DNA from: Trichoplax sp. H2
Lineage: Eukaryota; Placozoa; Uniplacotomia; Trichoplacea
Reading direction: 5' to 3'
DNA: 64,000 nt
Assembly: GCA_003344405.1 (NCBI GenBank)
Contig: NOWV01000167.1
Coordinates: 108,351-172,350, forward strand
The notes below the pieces were generated by a model that had not been told where the DNA came from, did no database searches, and saw nothing but the letters and a program-made list of their open reading frames with translations. How positions within the stretch are numbered: position 1 is the stretch's first letter; each line of letters starts with the position of its first letter. The position numbers and the translations under genes were made by a program. Of this stretch, positions 51,147 through 63,712 are shown piece by piece.

Positions 51147-52220
51147 AATTTGTGACATCTACTTGCAGTTCGAATCATTGTGATTATAACTTACTAATGA
51201 TAGATTGTAAATTATCGTGGAAATATCCCGTGATAGAACATATCGCAATCTGACTATTCTGTATTAGTCATAAGATGGCTATGTTCGTAAATGCTATTGT
51301 CTGCATTAGGGAGCAGTAGCTAAAATTAATGTCTAATTCAGTGAATGATTCCAAAATTAATCGTACTAAGTATGACTCATGAACTATTAGGGAAGAGTAT
51401 ATAAATGCAGTATATCGCGTATTAAAGTCAATTCTTACACTTGTTCAACGTAAAATACGAGGCGTCTAGGTTTTTGTATAGTCTGCTAGTAGAGTAAAAG
51501 TGTTCCTGATAGTGAAGATATCGTTCCTTGATACATGATCCAAGGAATTGGCTTGTTAATCGTACATTACGTTATCTTGTTGCAAAACTGTTTGTAACAA
51601 ACAGCAAATTACACTAAGTACACTTGAGGATAAAGTGATTATGGTAAATCTTATTACAGGTAATTATAATCATAAAATGAGACAATATTTCGTTTATCAC
51701 CTGATTAAAATTATATTCTCATATTGAATTAGCTTTGAACAGCAAAATAATACAGATAAACAAACGATTTAAACATGGAGTTATAAAGGAAATAATGAAA
51801 AGAAATAATTATATGATTATCAAACACGGAAATGATCTTTTCCAGTAAAAGAAACTGTTAATAAAATTAATATTTTTAATGATCATGATCGCGCATTGAA
51901 AATGTTCGATCGTTGACCTTTCGAATGCCAAAAGAATATTTTTCTACAGTTGAGATACATTTACGTCTGTCTTACACCTTAATTAAATTTATATATGGAA
52001 ACAATTCGTGAAAGTTACGAAATTTTCTACACTAGACTAAAATAAATCGTTACCTAGAAAAATATTTTGACTATTACAAGCATTATAGAGATGATCAAAT
52101 TAAAGAAACCGGCAAAATATGTCTTTGATCATAATAATCTATCTCAATGATAAGGTTTTAACAACTAAGTTAATCTCCTAAAACTAAATATTAGCATGAA
52201 GATGATAAATAATCTAACTG

Positions 52221-54512
52221 CTATTCATAAGTAGACAAATATGATTCAATGACAATTACATTTGCTGTTTGCTCATAAAATAGTCCGCTTGTATGACTAA
52301 TCTCGGGCATAACTTGTTTTTCTCTACTACGAAGAAGCTTACGTATCTTATCACGGAATTTTCGATGCTTGTAAAAATAAACTATAGGATTAGTAAAGCT
52401 TCTAATATTGGTTGCGGAGACAGAAATAGATCGAATTATTGCCGAATTTAAGCTATTATATTTCTGTGGAAATGATCCCATTAAAAATACCGGTCCATAG
52501 CTTAGAAGGAATACTCCAATAACGACTGATGCGACCTTTATTAATTCGATATTAACAATAAATATTATCAGCTAATATCATATTTTACTCGTAATAATTA
52601 CTATAATTTTTATAAATCTAATAATGTCGTAATAATAAAAAATATGCGCAACTTTGAAGATCGTATAATTCGGCCTGATTTAATATCTATTCTAGTTGTA
52701 AATTATCATACGAAATACGGTACCTGAAGAACGCTTTTTTGCAATAATTGGGTAGATTGTCGCTGTTCTTGTTTAGAAATAATCAGCCTAATATAAGTAA
52801 AGGATGTTATTGCAGCTACAAATGTAGCAAAAAATAAGAATGTATTCCAAGCTATTGATGGAATTGAATACATTCGAATTCGCGATGAAATAAGGTCGTA
52901 GGGATCACCAGGCTAGATTAATACCGAAAAAAAATTACAGATTGTCAGGCAATTTTTATTTCTATAGAGACGGATCAAGCAAAGGGCTAAGTTGCACTGA
53001 AATTAAGATTTACTTGAGTAAGGTAAAATATTTTCTGAGTCTTTTCATCTCTAATGACAAATATTTTTATTGTATATCATTTCTGTTACTGTAGTATTTT
53101 TATGCAGATATCTTGACGGAAGTATAGATGAGAAATAGATTCATATTAGATAATAATGAACTATAATTAAGATCTCTTGAATCAAGTTCTCTGAAGCCTC
53201 TAATTAATTTTTAAAATCTTAAGATGCTACTTGTCGGTTATAGCTACTTCGGGTATCGAATAATCGATTAAGGCTTTTAATACTGGGTAAGCAAGTTTTG
53301 CAATCATCAAATTAACTTCGAGTTGCTTAAAAAATATAATTAAAGGTATTTCACTGCCGTTTCCTACATATCCTAAAGATATGTGATTTAAATAAAATTT
53401 TAATATTTATTTATTAAGTTTGATAAATAGACTAATCTCCTTTTGCGATTAAAGTGATCTTAACAATAAATTATGAAAATTTTTATCCTTGTAGAATTTA
53501 GCATCGACTTAGTCTATCTAAAATTCTTAACTACGTAAGAAAGAATACTTTGAATAGGCAGTTTCTAGAAGATAGTTAAGTAGTAAGTATTTATTCATCT
53601 TAACCGAAATTAATAACTGGTTTTGCACTTAGCTTTCAAATAATGCCTAATTACTTTAGTGCTGATTAAAAATTTAATGTATTCAGTCGGATAAGATAAT
53701 GATAAATGGTACTGTAATCAGAGTTATGAAAATCAATTGTAGACTTGCAATACATGGAGAACAGTAAAGCTCAGGAAGAAAACTCAATATCAATCGACTA
53801 TTGACTCTATGATGACATACAAACTTTGTCCAGTTTTAATATGTAATTTAAGTTTAACAACATTCAGTAACAAAATAATAAAGTTATTTCATTTTAGAGT
53901 AGAATTAAAGCCTATTTACTTATATTTACTATTTAATCGCCAATAATTATTCAATCTTACCTGAATTGATAAACAGGAGAAATATCTGGGTTGATATTGT
54001 AATTTTAACAATGTTACAGTGCTAATGGCACAGGATAAAATCCAGCAAGAAATAACGCTGAAATAATAAATCTTCCACCTTCTTCTTGGATGTAATGGAT
54101 TGGAATTGATAATAAGGGGTTTACGACGAACAGCTAAGTATCTTTCGAAACTAAGTAATATCATGAGATAGCAGTTTATGGATCCACATACCATAGATAT
54201 TGCCATTACAACTTGACAGGTGTAATGTCGCACTTGACCGTACGTATTAAATTCAATAATTTCTGCAGGTATACATAAGAGACAGTTGACCAAATCAGCA
54301 ATGGCTAAATAGTAAAGGAGCAAATTATTAACTGTCTCATTTGTGGTTATTGGCATTCGATTAGGTTTAAATATAATAGTAACGCAGGTATTTCCCAGAA
54401 TACCCATGACCATTATCAAAGTTAGAAAAATGGTTATAGGAATCGACAGGAATGATGGTAAGTAGTTGTTATACATTTCATAGCCAGTTAAATTGGATAA
54501 ATCTGAATCCAT
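52221..54512 (-). CDS. class A (rhodopsin-like) G-protein-coupled receptor, three exons
   Basis: Exons 54512-53961, 52912-52724 and 52535-52221, all phase 0 with GT-AG borders, give 351 residues. N7-L-T is a sequon in the extracellular N-terminus. TM1 carries GN (40-41). TM2 reads LAIADLVNCLL (69-79). C99 and C180 are the likely TM3/loop 2 disulfide. ERY stands in the DRY position (123-125), and W157 is in TM4. TM5 lies at about 201-225. TM6 ends SYGP (259-262) where most class A receptors have CWxP. NPIVY is at 296-300, followed by a basic helix 8 (KHRKFRDKIRKLLR). The loop between TM5 and TM6 is short. The pattern suits a peptide-type receptor, but I cannot name a ligand. It is unlike the receptor at 45546 in sequence and in gene structure, so the two are not a recent tandem pair. 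Confidence 0.93.
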
Positions 54513-57500
54513 CTCAAATATAATTTCTGTTCTTACCGCTGTCGCTGTTGAAGCTATGATTAGAAAATACTTGGTATTCTGCTGTTTTTAAATAGTAAAA
54601 AATAAATGGATGTTAATTTTAGCTAGAGTCGCCAGTATACAATAGATGAAAAGATGATGCTATTTAAAAGGTTAAAAATTTTTAACTTTCTATTAGAAAT
54701 AGTACCAAAAATTAGAATGCTAGTTCATTACAGTAATCGATAATAATATCAATACTATTTATAATCTTGAATTATTTAACAAAAAATATAAAGAAGCTAT
54801 GGTGTGAGGATTATTGGTGAAATTATATCCAATGCAGGTGTTTCATTTATTCTTCTACCTTTAATTTAATCAATTCGAATAATTAGACAGACCTGTAACT
54901 TAATTTTATTTTATCTTCTAAAAGTAATTTATATTAGAGGGCAATATTTAATATTACCAGTAGACATACAATAATATAAGTTTTAAAGATGCTAACTCAT
55001 GTATTCGCATAAATTTAGTATCTACCCATCTCGATATTAATGTTCTGTTGCTTCATCCAAAATTGTCAAGATACAAGTTAACTACGAGATCAGAGTATTT
55101 AACATCGATTACGCAAAAAAATATGCTACAGTTTTTGAGTATACAGTATCACGCGTTAAATTGATCTAATTCATCTTTTTATTTAGCTCGTCTAATAATT
55201 AATTATACTATCAAGAAACCATTGTCTTTCTCTACATCTACATATCTGTGTACAGGCATACAGACACAGACATAGACAACACACAAAAATTACAAATAAT
55301 ATCCTACTTGACTACGTCTTTCCGATTAATAATAGATTAATCTTATAATAGCTTTAAACGATTGTTTGCTCGGTTTATTTTGTTTTAGTTTTAATAAAGT
55401 CAATTCAACAACTAAAGTAGATCATTGTTTTCCTTTAACGTTGTCAACAATTCATGAAATTTTCGAGATTTGTTTCCGAGCTACTTTTCGAAATTGAACG
55501 ATGTATTTTAGAATAATAAATAATTTTGACTTAAAGTTGACAATCATTAAAGAGTCAATTCACCGTTAGTAGAAAAGTTCAGGAACGGCCATTAGTTTAA
55601 GGACTAAACCGCAATGAATATGCCCTCAACGTATAACAATAACCAAATGATCTCTTTAGCTCCTTGCAAATCCATAATTTATTACAAAACATCCTGTCTC
55701 GGCAAAAAAGTGCGGCAATTTAAATTAAAAGTTCTAAAAAGCAGGGAAGTCAACAATTAAAATTTAATCCTATAAATTAATTAATATTTTTACATATTGT
55801 CAATTCCATTTTGTATTATCCATCTATTTATGCTTCATCTTTCATAAATTATTCAAATATTATATTTCGCTGGCTTTCTTTAAAAATGAATATCGTACTT
55901 TTGATTTTCATTGTAGTTGTGATAAATTATTAGGATTAGAGACTAACAGTAGCTAATTTTTCGTTAATAAGTTTGAAAAGAAACTACAGTTTTGCTTAAA
56001 TGCAGTAAATCCCAGATTTTACATCCTCAATTTCTTAGTCAAGTCGAATTTTCGCTATATTTACTAAAAGCTAATTTATGGCTTAATTAGGATCAATTCA
56101 TGATTCACGACTATCGCTCTTTGATAATATCTCAATTGATTAAGTGGATATTACTAAGGTTTGAATGTATATTCAATAATAACTGCAATATTAGTATTGT
56201 CCGTAGCAACATATCTTGAGTAGCATTGATGAATTTACGATTTGAAAGTAAATTTTCGTTTTCTACAACTGATAATGCCAATTTCATCTTCAGATCCTTC
56301 ATCACTCTTTCAGTTCTATGATGCATCAATTTTTAGTTGAATAACGATAATTCTTGAGAATCTTGCTCTTAGTTACAATTTTTTCTTTCTTTCATCATTA
56401 GCTACAAATAATAGCAAACAATCCCTTTGCTTATTTTAAATTGTAAAAATTAATATGGGAGATAAATGCATAAATTTAAAGTAAACAAATTTGCAGCTCG
56501 GAGATCTAAATCGATGATTATTAAAACAAAAACCTTGAAGAGCCACCAATACAACTCAATTAAGTGAAAAGTATTGTGCATATTTATCTATATATAGTTA
56601 GTATAATATGAGCTGCGCTCAATAACTCTTGCAATAACTATAGTATACTAATAATGGATATTAATTTAAAATCAAATAAATTAACCAGCTAAAGTTTGAT
56701 TTAGTACATTAAATATATGTAGTAGGATAAATTATGCAGACTTCAAATTTCTGATAATAATAATTAATATACCAGATCAGCCTTATTCTTTTTAGCTAAT
56801 TGCAAGGCACCCTAAATACAAGACTTATTATTGAAATGATTAATTTGGGAAATGTATTGTTTAAGATTCTACCATTAATAGAAATTCAATGCTTTCATTT
56901 TCTGTAATCTGTTTAACAGTTTGCATGCAAGTAATTCTGAATTACTCACTAGATCAATTTCATTTTTACATAATCCGTCTAAATTACTTTTATCATTTAT
57001 CGCCCGCATTTTTGTTGCCTCTAAGCCCCAGACAATAAGCAATCTCTGCGTTTAAACTTTGTATCTGGATTTAAAACTAGATAAATTCGATCACGTTAAT
57101 GCAAATAAATTAGAAAACTCTAGAATTCCTATTATTAATAATTAATTTTAGTATCCTAAATAACGACAATAACTGGATAAACAATATCATTTAGCTCAAT
57201 TCTTCAATTTCAATTTCTGATCAAATTATATTCTTTAGTAGCTGTAAGCAAAAGTTTTCTTAATTAAAATTTAAAAGGTCAAATTATTTTCATGTTGGGT
57301 AATCTTTGAAAAGCGAACACAATTATTTTACATTGTATGATTCATCAATTAAATATACATGAACGATGCCTGCTAACCTTTGACGCATTAATTACTAGAA
57401 ATATTGTTAGATGTTCCTAAATGCCTTGATTCATAGATTAATGGCTCGAATAGGATATTTTCTTAATTAATATCAAATATTATCCAAAATCTAAGAAGAT

Positions 57501-58898
57501 ACGGGTATTTATTTCTTTGGGGTAGCTACAGTACGTTTATCATCATAGTTATTATGTTTACATTTGTTAAGAAATTTATGGGGAGAAATATTGATAAAAT
57601 CTATGGTAAACTATAGTTAAAATATGATTTAATGCTCATGCAACCTTCTGCTTAAATATTCTATAATCGTAACCCTTAAAATATGAATACAGTAGCATTT
57701 ATTTATCCGTTACTAATGAATTATAGATATTGTTAACTATATTTAAATTATTTGTTCTTACATACCAAAATCAGCTGTATTATTTTAGTTTCTCTGCAAT
57801 TTTCTTATCCAGTTTAAATATTCAATACTATATAATTGTCCACCAGATTAACGCCAAACGTAATCTAAATCCATGAAATCAGCTATTTTCCTATTCATAC
57901 TGGATCGGATGTTGCCAATAATTTGCACCAAGATTTTCGTAAATATTGAAATACTGTTAATAAAGATTTCCCCTCCTTATTTCATTCAGCAATCTCATTG
58001 AATAGTAAGTTAGTTAATCTGCTAAAACTTTTACCTTTTAATAACTGGTAAATTTCAAAATCTCAACATATCCAAACTTTTTAGTATTCTTAAGTTCAAT
58101 AATATATTAAAAAGTTTATTTAAATATGCTAGCAAATTAATGTACTGTAGAAATTTTCGTTGATCTGATACTATTATAGATAAGACTCTATACTTTGTCA
58201 ATTAATACCAGGTTTTTATGAATTAAATGTACTAACCAATGGCTGAAACAAATCACAAGGTTCGGAAGTAACCGTTTGCTAATCTAATCGCCTTATATAA
58301 ATGTAAATTTGAAGTTTGAATAAATTTTTAAATCAAGTAGAATAATTTCTGGTATTATCTATCAGGATAAAAATTTACGAAATATGTCCTGATATATTTT
58401 CTAATAAGCTTACTGTAAATCTTTCAGTAGAAAATATTATAATTATTAATTTTTTAATAAACTCGTAGTATTGCTATCGTGCGGCTTCGAGTCGGCACCA
58501 ACACTAGTAGAATTTGAAAAGAAACTTTCAGAAAACTAATTTTGATAGTGATTCTGTACATCTTGACACTCACTAAAACATGTAAACAAAATCCAGAGCG
58601 TATATGAGTGATAATGAAAATTTTAATACATGGTATAGTTTAAGTTATATAACTGGATGTATAAATTTGAAAGATATCATCCTTAATTATCTTTATGAAA
58701 TCTTAAGGTGAATAGCTGCGGCCTTTAAACGGATTGATCTTTGCTGGAAGCATTGCATACTATAAATGACTGTGTTTTAGTGCAGGAATTACTAGAATCT
58801 ATTGTCGTCTTTAACACTAATTAATTTTCTCTCGTCAATTTAGTAAGTCTAATATAATTAAGATCTTAATTCATATTTTAATAATAGCTCAAACAATT
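54513..58898. other. intergenic, nothing recognised
   Basis: Very AT-rich sequence upstream of the receptor gene, without open frames of note (the longest is 65 codons at 56132-56329, featureless). The promoter and 5' UTR of the receptor should lie just above 54513. A splice-donor-like cggtaagaac on the minus strand near 54535 may mark a 5' UTR exon. Confidence 0.55.
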
Positions 58899-59105
58899 GA
58901 AGTTTGCAGTTTGCAAGGGCAATGAATGATAATCATTAATTATCTAAATGGAAAATGGATTACAAAAATTACTAAGCATCAATCTTGATTCAAAATCAAC
59001 TTGATGAGAAGGTTTACTCATTTAACCCTAAACTCTATCGTATTTAGTCCTTGTCTATCACTTCAAGAAGTTAATATAATAACATTCAAAATTCGAGTGA
59101 TTGAT

Positions 59106-59993
59106 TGTGACAGTATTGTATGCTGTTATCACAAAACAGCTTTGCAACAAGATAACGCAATATACGATTAATAAGTCAATTCCTTGAACCACGTATCAAG
59201 GAACGATATCTGCACTATCACAAACACTTTTGCTCTACTAGCAGACTACACAAAGACTTAAACGCCTCGTATTTTACGTTAAACACTAAGTTGGACAATT
59301 CTTCTTTATTTCACGATATACTGCATTTATATACTATTCCTCAATAGTTCATGAGTCATAGTTAATACAATTAACATTAGAATCATTTACTGAATTAGAT
59401 ATTAATTTTAGCTACTGCTCCCTTAATGCAGACAACAGTATTTACGAACATAGACATATAATGACTAATACAGAATAGTCAGATTACGATATGTCCTATC
59501 ACGGAACATTTCCATGATAATTTACAGTCTTCCATAAGTAAATTACAGTCACAATGATTCGAACTGTAAGCAGATGATTTGCATTCCCTATTATAACTAT
59601 TATAATTTCAGTATGTGTATAAGTGTCACTGTCATAAAAAGTCAGTGCTATATTAAAATACAGTATATCCAAATTAGAAGTTAACTAAATAAGGATAGTC
59701 TAACAGAATTATCCTAACATAGTTATTTCTACTGTAATACAGTATTTAACACTGTAACAGCTGTACTGAATTTGAGTAGAAATATCTATGTTAGAATAAT
59801 TTTGTCAGAATATTTTTATTAAGTTAACTTCTAATTTGGATATGAAATACTGCGTTTAAATATAGTATTGGCTTTTTATGACAGTAGCATATATACAGTA
59901 CATATACTGAAGTTAATAGTTATATTAGGGAAAGCGAATCATCTACTTACAGTTCAAATCATTGTGATTGTAACTTACTTATGATAGATTGTA
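59106..59993 (+). mobile_element. LTR, host of a nested LTR, cut by the gap
   Basis: Starts tgtgacagta after ttgat. Its own sequence is 59106-59126 and 59765-59993, matching 60221-60478 of the uninterrupted allelic copy. The gap truncates it. Confidence 0.8.
59127..59759 (-). mobile_element. LTR, nested, opposite orientation, exact 5-bp target duplication
   Basis: 633 bp, starting tatcacaaaacagc (family start tgtcac with one change) and ending actgtaaca. Flanked by gctgt at 59122-59126 and again at 59760-59764. The corresponding site in the allelic copy (near 60240) reads tatactgtactg without an insert. Nearly identical to the LTR at 23251-23872, so recent. Confidence 0.88.
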
Positions 59994-60013
59994 NNNNNNN
60001 NNNNNNNNNNNNN
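59994..60013. other. scaffold gap, 20 N
   Basis: Run of 20 N, between a filled and an empty version of one site. Confidence 0.98.
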
Positions 60014-60220
60014 GAAGTTTGCAGTTTGCAAGGGCAATGAATGATAATCATTAATTATCTAAATGGAAAATGGATTACAAAAATTACTAAGCATCAATCT
60101 TGATTCAAAATCAACTTGATGAGAAGGTTTACTCATTTAATCCTAAACTCTATCGTATTTAGTCCTTGTCTATCACTTCAAGAAGTTAATATAATAACAT
60201 TCAAAATTCGAGTTGTTGAT

Positions 60221-60863
60221 TGTGACAGTGTTGTATACTGTACTGAATTTGAGTAGAAATATCTATGTTAGAATAATTTTGTCAGTATATTCTTATTAAG
60301 TTAACTTCTAATTTGGATATGAAATACTATGTTTAAATATAGTATTGGCTTTTTATGACAGTAGCATATATACAGCACATATACTGAAGTTAATAGTTAT
60401 ATTAGGGAAAGCGAATTATGTACTTACAGTTCAAATCATTGTGATTGTAACTTACTTATGATAGATTGTAAATCATCGTAGAAATATCCCGTGATAGAAC
60501 ATATCGTAATCTAACTATTCTGTATTAGTTATCAGATATCTACGCTCATAAATACTATTCTCTGCATTGGAGAGCAGTAGCTAAAATTAATGTCTAATTC
60601 AGTGAATGATTCCAAAGTTAATCATTTTAAGTATGTCTCATGAACTATTGAGAAAGAGTATATAAACGCAATATATCGTGTAATAAATTTAATTCTAAAA
60701 TTTAGTGTCCAACGTAAAATATGAGGCGTCTAAGTTTTTATGTAGTCTGCTAGTAGAGAAAAGTGTTCCTGATAGTGCAGATATCGTTCCTTGTTAGGTA
60801 GTCCAAGGAATTGACTTATTGATCGTGCTTTACGTTATCTTTTTGCACAACTGTTTTGTGACA
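60221..60863 (+). mobile_element. LTR, complete, uninterrupted allelic copy
   Basis: 643 bp, starting tgtgacagtg and ending aactgttttgtgaca. Flanked by ttgat (60216-60220) and ttgaa (60864-60868), a 5-bp target duplication with one change. Same insertion as 59106-59993, but without the nested element. Confidence 0.85.
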
Positions 60864-60868
60864 TTGAA

Positions 60869-63154
60869 TATCAGTAACAAGGATTAATGAGAATAAGATA
60901 CCCACATGCCTTCAAACTTACTGTAGTTAAGATAAGATAATACTAATAATTTACTGAAAATTTTTGACAACCGTTATTTATCATGCAGTCAGCTATCTTG
61001 ACCAAAATTGAATTAACGCTATAATTATTATATCCTGTTTTCTACTTTTCGCTAAAGATTTAAAGAAAGATTACAAAGCAGAAAATTGTGAGGAAACATT
61101 TATTATTAATTACATTATGTTATGATGTTGCACGTATATATTAATTTTTGTAGTGAAAATGGGAGATACATTAGACGTTTAGGCTTCAAAGCTTGACTTT
61201 GCTAAAATAGATAGTATTTACTGCCATTGGGTACCGCATCCTTTCTTATAAGATCCATACATACCTGTCAAATCCCATTTTCATCGAAGATCAGTTGTCC
61301 GATATAAAAAGCTGCGATATATTCTACCAGATTGTCATAATCCCGATTCCATTTGTCAGTCGTTTAGACAAACAAACAGTGTGTACTGGAAATTAAAAGA
61401 ATTCCTGAAATTTTAATAATATTTATGATCTAATATAATAGTGTATTGTGGTAATAAATCCAATCCACCCACCCTAGCCCATCCACCATTTTAAACGAGC
61501 AGCGCAGGGGTATTTATACTACTGTTAGACGAGTGTGATTATGGGTTCATTTCAATAGGTTAGTATAAGATTCTTACAGTACTTTTTACCTCAAGATTTC
61601 TTCATGTAAAACGAATAGCTCTAAAGTAGTAATTTCTACAGAGTATTGATTTTTAAAATAGTATCCGTTATATCGCTATAGGTGACCAATGGGCCTTTAA
61701 ATTTTGATTTGATGTAATACTCTGATGAAAATTGAATAAACATAGAATCTTTATAGAGTTTTCTACACAGCCATTATGATTGTTACATTTTCTTATAACG
61801 GTTGTTATCGACAGAGCAAGCTTTGCTTGTATACGCAAGCGATCCTTAGACACATTATAATGATTGGTATAGAATTGACCACAGTACTAAGGACATTGTA
61901 CCGCACTGTAGATATCTTACAGTACCTGCTAATCTTAACTTGGTATGTTCATCACCGTATCTTAGTTATCATAATGTGCATTGGACCATTAACTAATCTT
62001 AATATAGCTTTTCATAGCATAGCATTTCATCCGTGAATGAATTATTGAAAAGTAGTATTCTACAAGCATAGCTGTGAATATAGTAGTGCCTGGCTATTAC
62101 TGGGATATATATAATGTCAAATGGTAATACTATCTGTTAATTATTAACAAATGTGTACATTATCGTAAACCGTCAGCAAAGCAACGTGACTTTGTACTAG
62201 TTTAATTTAAAATATTCTGTATAGTATAAAATAGCGGGTAGTAAATAAACGTAAAGAACTTGCGATATCAATTAATTAAATTACTTTAATAATGATCAGA
62301 AACTGTGATGGAGGGTTCGATATTTCGAAGGATTTAGGTTTAGTTGCCATTTACAATTAGTACACCAAAAGTTGTATAAAAGTTATACTTTATTTTAAGT
62401 AGTAAAGTACAGTGAGGTAGCTACAGTAGATCAGCGTGCAAGCTGTCGTGAGTAACGTGTGAAGATTAACCAGGAAACTAACGATTTCTGAGGTGGAAAT
62501 CGGTGGCATTTATAGTTTTAAAGATAGAGCTCATGCCGAGAATAGGATTGTAGAATTAGATACAACATATACCATAACAGGCTACAACATAGCTGATGAT
62601 TGTAGTAAACAGCGAGTACTGTAGTAACTAAATACAGTAGCCTATACATGAATGTGAAGTAAGCAGACTGTAGATATGTCTAAATATAAGAGCAGTACAA
62701 CACGTCTATATTTAAGAGTAGAGTATACTGTAAGTATATTCTACAGTATATTCTAAATATACTATAGAAACTATATAAACTAGACTCGTCTTTGCGATTT
62801 TTAAGCGTTTAATTTTCTTGTAGATGATTATCAAATGAGTTTAACTTGTTTGGTTATAAATAAATTTGAACAACCTTGACTTTTATAATGGTCTTGATAT
62901 AAGCGTTAATACGAATGACACATATACAGTTTTGCAGTTATACAATTATAGACGGTAAAATTGTTAATAGAATTGTTTACGCTCTGACTGTTATAATTAA
63001 CTTAATTATTAGCTTTAAATGCCATAGCTATACCATAAGTTTTTATATAATAAATATAGTTTTACACGAGTATTTTCTGGTATGTCTGTTGCCAATCAGT
63101 AAAGCCGCTAGTACAAAACTGATATCTTCGTCGAATCTTTAATGATATATGAAA
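60869..63154. other. intergenic, one dispersed repeat, no confirmed gene
   Basis: A short protein-like but stop-interrupted stretch on the minus strand at 61268-61360 is discussed under findings. The 86-codon hydrophobic plus-strand frame at 61776-62036 and the 75-codon frame at 62915-63142 match nothing and are AT-rich. A cluster of agtatactgta-type palindromic motifs lies at 62700-62780. Confidence 0.5.
62300..62640. repeat. dispersed repeat, copy 2 (first copy at 41080-41440)
   Basis: Collinear with 41080-41440 over about 340 bp, including gtagatcagcgtg.aagctgtc, and gaattagatac.a.atata. Same orientation. Confidence 0.7.
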
Positions 63155-63159
63155 ATACT

Positions 63160-63707
63160 TGTTACGGAGCTAGTAGCTCCGTGTTTACGATTAATAATTG
63201 TTTACAATCGTGTATGACCATGCTGACTAGCACCTAGTAGTAGAAAATAGCTGTCACGTAATTGAAGTAAGTATTATTAGTGTGGAATTGCTATATGCAG
63301 TATTAAGGCAGTTAGCAATCAATAATTGTTGGTCGCTTAATATTATTATTGCTACTGATTATTAATCGTGTATTATTATGGTCTAACAAATAGGACATAA
63401 ATATTGTTTGCTGTTGTTGTGTGTGATAATTAGACTTGCTAACTGGAGTAACTAATATTATTGGCGACAAGTATAGTGACTGTAAATAAGAAAGGGTATT
63501 TAAGTTCTCCTGAGACTAGTGTAAAGGGGAAGGCCTTAGTGTAGCTAGAAGTTAATAAAGTTATTAACCTAGATCTATGGTTTGACTCAGTCTCTTTACT
63601 ATTGGAATAAGTTAGTTTTCCTTATAGAGGATTGCCTGAAGTTAGTCGGTGATCGGATAGAGTAGATAGAATAGACTAGGCCCGATCACGAAAGCTGTTT
63701 TGTGACA
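63160..63707 (+). mobile_element. solo LTR with exact 5-bp target duplication
   Basis: 548 bp, starting tgttacggag and ending ctgttttgtgaca. Flanked by atact at 63155-63159 and atact at 63708-63712. A perfect hairpin (acggagcta / g / tagctccgt, 63164-63182) lies at its start. tatttaag at 63497-63504 and aataaa at 63554-63559 fit TATA box and polyA signal. No internal element is attached, so it is a solo LTR left by recombination, or a non-autonomous element. It shares its end with the other LTRs in the window but differs in the body. Confidence 0.88.
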
Positions 63708-63712
63708 ATACT

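Larger units (their letters stand above)
50100..51599 (+). mobile_element. LTR (outer), interrupted by two later insertions
   Basis: Starts tgcgacagac and ends tttgtaaca, flanked by aatag (50095-50099) and aacag (51600-51604), a 5-bp target duplication with one change. Its own sequence is 50100-50247, 50878 to about 50915, and about 51147-51599, collinear with the family. An LTR is inserted at 50248-50877 and a GC-rich segment at about 50916-51146. Non-coding. Confidence 0.78.
46557..52220. other. intergenic between two receptor genes; repeats, LTRs and two gaps
   Basis: 46.9-47.6 kb holds weak tandem units of about 320 bp, with landmark aagtgta.taactct.cttc.gccaataaa near 46960 and 47280. 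48257-49343 is an allelic duplication broken by two gaps. LTRs occupy 49128-49393 and 50100-51599. No open frame with recognisable protein content. Confidence 0.6.
58899..60220. repeat. 207-bp flank present on both sides of the gap (58899-59105 and 60014-60220)
   Basis: The two segments have the same length and differ at a few bases only (for example aaccctaaac against aatcctaaac). Both run into the same LTR start, tgtgacagt.ttgtat.ctgt. The left copy is then interrupted by an inserted LTR; the right copy is not. Confidence 0.88.

Noticed and set aside
23251-59759. Foldback or MITE element with 600-bp inverted repeats
   Set aside because: The inverted arrangement at 59.1-60.0 kb comes from one LTR inserted into another in opposite orientation with its own gctgt target duplication, so long terminal inverted repeats are not needed.
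62280-62340. tRNA-like T-loop (ggttcgat) near 62307 and 22194
   Set aside because: No acceptor stem or anticodon arm can be folded around either site.
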